Positions 54,643 through 64,000 of a stretch of 64,000 nucleotides of DNA are shown here, in pieces. The number at the start of each line of letters is the position of its first letter. The stretch's first letter is position 1. Source of the stretch: Strigops habroptila (Eukaryota; Chordata; Aves; Psittaciformes; Psittacidae); contig NC_044288.2 in the NCBI RefSeq assembly GCF_004027225.2, positions 21,648,744 through 21,712,743 on the forward strand, written 5' to 3'. The notes below the pieces were generated by a model. That model searched no databases and had not been told where the DNA came from. It was given only the letters and a program-made list of their open reading frames with translations. The translations under genes were made by a program, and so were the position numbers.

Positions 54643-55008
54643 GGGGCACAGCCCCCAGTGCCTACTCCTACCTGTGGGGAGATGACCCCAGGGCTCAGCC
54701 CCCCCAGGAACCAGGGCTGCACTGGGGGAGCATGGGCGATGCCAGGAGGAAGGGGCAGAGGCAAGAGGTGGGTGAGATGGGGCCCAGCCTTAGCACTGAG
54801 CACCCCAATAGAGGGGCTGTGACGATGTCCCGTGCTGTAGAGGGATGCAGGACCACTCCGCAAGCAGTGCTGGGCAGGATGTGGCCCCTGGAGAGACCAG
54901 CTCAGGGTACGAGGCAGTGCAAGCCCCTGCTGCCAGGACAGCAGCCCATGGGGGCTCGCTGGGGTGAAGCGCTTTGGGGAGCAGGGAGCGATGTGGGGAG
55001 CTGCTGGG

Positions 55009-60205
<5,197 letters not shown>

Positions 60206-60480
60206 CGCTGCGATGCCCGGTCCCGGTCCCGGTCCCGGTCCAGGTGCCCGCCCCGCGCGTGCGGAGCCCGGAACTGCCGCGGCCGGACCCGCCCCTCCCG
60301 AGGCCCCGCCCCGCCACAAGCCACGCCCACAATACACGCCCTCCCTAGGCCACGCCTCCTCGCCTGGGCAAGCCCCGCCCCTTTGGGGAAGCCCCGCCCA
60401 CCGCGGCCAGCAAGCCGCGCCCCCCCTCCCGCCTTGTCCACAGCGCCACCTCGTGGCCGGCGCCGCACATGTTGCCGGAG

Positions 60481-61735
60481 CGCTAAGACACGGGGACACG
60501 GGGGGACACGGGGGGAAATGGGGAGCACTGGGGCAGGGAGACATGCGGCATGGGAAGTGCTGGGACACTGGGAACGCTGAGGTGAGGGCGCACAGGCCAA
60601 TGGTCCCGGGACATGGTGACCCCTGGGGTGCTGGGGAGATGTGGGATGCTGGAGCACTGGTGCTGGGATGTGGGAGCATGTGCGGCAGCGGGGACTCAGC
60701 CCCCAGGCACAGGGATATGTGGGTTCCCAGTCAGGTGGAGGGTGCAGAGCCCTTGGGTTGGCAGGGCCCTGGCATGGGGACACAGGCACCGGGCTGAGCA
60801 GTGGTATTCGGTGGGGGGCATCGAGAAACAGGGGGAGACCCCAGCCAGCCCTTGTCCCACCTGCCCCCCGGTCCCTCTGTCCCTCTCTCATCCCCCTCCC
60901 ATCCCTCTCCCATCCCTCTCCCATCCCCTTCAGCTCTCATCTCACTTTCCATCCTGCTTTTTCTCTGCCTGTGGTTCCTGCAGAGTTTGTGGCTGTCCCC
61001 ACTGTCCCTTTTGTCCCCTTCTTGCTCTTTCCCTGACATTTTTGGGGTCAGCTGCATATGTCGTAGTTCCCCTCCTGCAGCCAATGCGCAAGACAGGGCT
61101 GGGGCTGTGTCACTGGCTCTGTTGTTCCCCTCCATGGCTCCTCTGCTGCAGGAGGGAGCTGGGAAAAGGAACCAGGGGCCACCCAGCACCCACTTTGATT
61201 GCAAGAAGGGGACAGCAGAGTGGGACAGCGCAGTATGGCCCCACCTACAGAGTGACATGGGCTTGTCAGCCAAGCCAAGGTGATGAATGCCTGGTCCTGG
61301 CAGGGCTGGGCGGGCAGGGTGGCCTGTCCCCATGTGTGCTGCTGAAGATGTCACCAGGCTGGAATCCAGCTGCCTCCTTCCTGCCCCTCGCGTGGGACAC
61401 GTACAGCTCCGCTGCGGTTCACAACTGTCTTTCGATGGCTGCCTTGTGCCTGCTTCCCCCTCCCCACAGCATGTCACTGCGGGTGGGCGGCCGGAAATCA
61501 CCCCGGCCTCAAAGCCGTCCCCTGTGTGCTCGTCAGTGGTGGCAGCTGACGGTCATCTGGAGCTCCCCGCCTCGTCTCACCACGAGGATGTGGTCGCAGG
61601 CATGACATGGAACGAAAGAGGAAGGTGGCAGCGGGGACAGGGCTGGCGCCTGTCCTGCCGCGGTGACGCACGGGGGGCCAGCCCTGTCTGTGGGGCTTCT
61701 GCAGACCCAGCTTGTGCAGAGGCCACCCCGCAGAG
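60481..61735. other. Shared 5' flank of FCHSD1 and the receptor gene
   Basis: Head-to-head intergenic DNA. It holds a short CCCATCCCTCT tandem run at about 60,890-60,935. No TATA box or clear receptor promoter could be fixed. Confidence 0.5.
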
Positions 61736-63681
61736 ATGTCCCCGCTCGTGCCATCGCCCAGCTCTGCTGCCGCCTGCGTTGGCCTCCTGCTCGGCTGCGC
61801 CTGCCTTGGCTCTGCCGACCAAGTCTCCCCAAGTAAGTGCCTTGGTGGGTCTAGAGGGTGACGGTACAGGCCAGAGACACCTCAACATCATGTCCTGTGG
61901 TGCTCAGAGGGGATAACTGAGTGTCACGGTGAAAGCTCAGGGCACTACTCTGCTGCCTTCCGTGGGTGTCCATGTTCAAAACCTAAGTGAAGACCTGAAA
62001 CCTGGCCACCCCTTCTCCTTTTGGCAGCAAAAATCAGGTTACTTCTTTTGTAACCTAAATTTCCCCTGTGCCCTGGATGTGGAGAGGTGGCAGAGGTTAT
62101 GAGAAACCTGTTGGATGTAGCCAGGGTCCCCTGGGCACCACCTGAATGGAGCCTTTGGAGCTGAGGGTGACGAGCAAAGCCTGGCTGTTTTTTGAGCCAG
62201 CTGGAAAAGGGATTTGATCAGAAGTTGTTTGTCTGGTGTCCCGGGACCTTCCTGTTCTTCACTTTTGTTCTGAGCATACAGCAAAAAGCCTCTGACTTTT
62301 TGCTGGAAGATGGGGAGACAGCCTCCTAGTTGGGGGCCTGGCCAGTACGAGGAGGCATCAGCCCCGGAGGGAGAACATCTCCCATGCTGGCATGGGTGAC
62401 CATATCCGAACCCTGTCCCTGTGGCTTTCCTGTCTGCCCTTTTGATCGCGTTGGGTTGCAGGGGACCCATTGTGCTTGGTAGGAAAAGGGACATGGGCAG
62501 AGCTGCATCCCAGGGCTGGCAGTGTCAGGGGCTCCCATGTCCGGAGCCACGGGGCAGGGCAACGCCAGGTCCTGCAGTTGCTGGTGACAGCTCCTGCATG
62601 GTCCCGAGTGGGAAGGAGCAGTGGGAGCTGAACGCGATGCCTTGTGTCCTCCACAGTGCGTGGTAAAGGGCGAGTCTTGATCCCCCTCACTGCCCAAGAA
62701 GAAACCGCGTGCCCCAGCGCTTCCGTGGAAGGTTTCCTCAACAGCACCCTCACCACCCGCCTCCTGCCTGCCCTCTACTCTGTGATCCTGCTCGTGGGGC
62801 TGCCAGCCAACGCTCTGGCCTGCTGGGTCCTGGTGACCAACTTCAGGAGATGTTCCAGCACCCTCTTCCTGCTCAACCTGGCGAGTGCCGACCTGCTCTT
62901 TGCCCTCCTGCTGCCCTTCAAGATCTCCTACCACCTCCTGGGCAATCACTGGCTCTTTGGGGACTACCTGTGTCGCACTATGATGGCCTTCTTCTATGGG
63001 AACATGTACAGCTCCATCCTTTTCCTCACCTGCATTGGCCTGGAGCGCTACATCTCTGTTATGCACCCATTCCTATGGAAGGGCTCCAGTCAGACGTGGG
63101 TCAAGGTGGGCGTCTGTGTGGGCATCTGGCTGGTGGTGGGGCTGGGCATGACCCCTCTGCTTTTGTGCCCCCAGACAAGTCATATCTCGAGCCTGAACAT
63201 CACAACGTGCCATGATGTCCTAGGAAAGGATAAGCACACGTTCCTCGTCTACTATTTCCTCTGCCTAGTGGGACTGGGCTTTGGCTTGCCCTTTGTGATC
63301 ATGACCATCTCCTACAGCTGCATCCTAGTGCAGCTGCTGGCCAAGGAGAGACGCTATGGGCAAGTGGTGCATGTCCTGGCCGTGGTCCTCCTGGTCTTCA
63401 TCCTCTGCTTCACCCCCAGCAACGTGCTGCTCTTCATCCACTATATGCTGGAGGCCAAGGGGTGCCACAACGTCACCTATATCTGGTACACTGTGGCCCT
63501 GGTGCTCAGTGCCTTCAACAACTGCTTTGATCCCTTCGTCTATTTTTATGTCTCCCGGGATTTCCGGAGCTGGGTGCGGGATGCAGGCGGCTGCTGCCCA
63601 AGGGAGCTCGACACCTCCTCGGGAAGGGCCTCGGAGAAGGCAGCCTTGCCCCTGCGGTCCAAGGAGCAGAGCCAGCTGTAG
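61736..63681 (+). CDS. Protease-activated-receptor-like GPCR (F2R/F2RL family), two exons
   Basis: Class A receptor predicted to be activated by cutting its own N-terminus. Exon 1 is 61736-61832, donor GTAAGT; exon 2 is 62657-63681 after TCCTCCACAG. Joined, they give about 373 residues. Exon 1 encodes a signal peptide (hydrophobic core ACVGLLLGCACLG, likely cut after GSA). The mature end reads DQVSPMRGKGR-VLIPL, so trypsin-like cleavage after KGR (residue 38) would expose VLIPL, resembling PAR2's SKGR site. Seven hydrophobic segments follow. Family marks: NITTCHDVL in extracellular loop 2 (the PAR signature), ERY at the end of TM3, CFTPSN in TM6 and DPFVYFY in TM7 (PARs use DPxxY). N-glycosylation sites are NST, NIT and NVT. 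The TM1 stretch TRLLPALY and VGLPAN resemble PAR4, while FFYGNMYSSILF resembles PAR2/PAR3, so the orthologue is unsettled. I am sure of the family, not of which member. Confidence 0.92.
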
Positions 63682-63988
63682 GCAGGGCTTGGGGTGCTGC
63701 GCTGTGTCCCCCTACCCCGGGGGGGGGACATCCTGCAGTGCGGTGCCACCACAAAGAGCTGCGGCATCCCAGGCTGGCATCAACCCTGGGCAGAAGATAC
63801 CACCCTGGATCTGAGCTTCAATAGGACTTCACCCCAGTTTTGTAGTTCCTTTGCCACCACCAGTGCTGCCCCCATCCCGTGGGCACCCCCCGGCTGGGTG
63901 TCTAACCCTGGCACCCTTATTTCCCCATCTAATGGACCCTGACGTCCCTCGCCACTCCTCCTGCAGTGACCAAACCCTCCAGAGTACA

Positions 63989-63994
63989 AATAAA
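63989..63994 (+). terminator. Poly(A) signal of the protease-activated-receptor-like gene
   Basis: AATAAA about 310 bases after the stop codon at 63681. The 3' UTR therefore runs from 63682 to the window edge, and cleavage probably lies just outside the window. Confidence 0.7.
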
Positions 63995-64000
63995 CCTTTA

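Noticed and set aside
60613-61605. A 330-codon plus-strand open frame upstream of the receptor gene.
   Set aside because: Includes simple CCCATCCCTCT-type repeats, no domain and no splice connection to the receptor; composition-driven.

Overview
This window looks like nuclear DNA from a neognath bird. It carries many CR1 LINE copies with the avian 3' end (ATTCTATG-type tail), one avian LTR-type fragment, compact GC-rich genes, and the vertebrate gene order HDAC3 - RELL2 - FCHSD1 known from human 5q31. No bacterial-type features, CRISPR arrays, rRNA or tRNA genes were recognised. The bird order cannot be fixed from the sequence.

Layout. Positions 1-26,000 are gene-poor. They hold CR1 fragments, an LTR fossil, simple repeats and, at 14.26-14.75 kb on the minus strand, exon-like pieces of a diaphanous-type formin that appear broken. 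This is the side where DIAPH1 sits in human. HDAC3 (minus, 26,301-39,104, 15 coding exons) can be fully assembled into a 428-residue protein with all catalytic residues; its introns hold many CR1 copies. A CpG-rich promoter lies at its 5' end. About 4.7 kb of intergenic DNA with an imperfect minisatellite follows. RELL2 (plus, 44,600-53,628, six coding exons, about 380 residues) encodes a single-pass RELT-family protein. It is tail-to-tail with FCHSD1 (minus, 60,205-55,009, 19 coding exons, 685 residues), an F-BAR plus double-SH3 protein; the two poly(A) signals face each other only 33 bases apart. A two-exon protease-activated-receptor-like GPCR (plus, 61,736-63,681, about 373 residues), with signal peptide, candidate cleavage site and 3' poly(A) signal, fills the right end. 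FCHSD1 and this receptor are head-to-head about 1.5 kb apart.

The four intact genes are a conserved syntenic neighbourhood rather than a pathway: HDAC3 is a nuclear corepressor deacetylase, RELL2 a membrane signalling adaptor with a kinase docking motif, FCHSD1 a membrane-curvature and actin adaptor, and the receptor a protease sensor. I found no convincing undescribed multi-gene system. The best leads are the protease-activated-receptor-like gene beside FCHSD1, with a KGR/VLIP candidate cleavage site, and the decayed formin pieces beside HDAC3. All exon boundaries were read by eye from GT/AG sites, reading phase and remembered vertebrate protein sequences; no alignment or transcript data were available.
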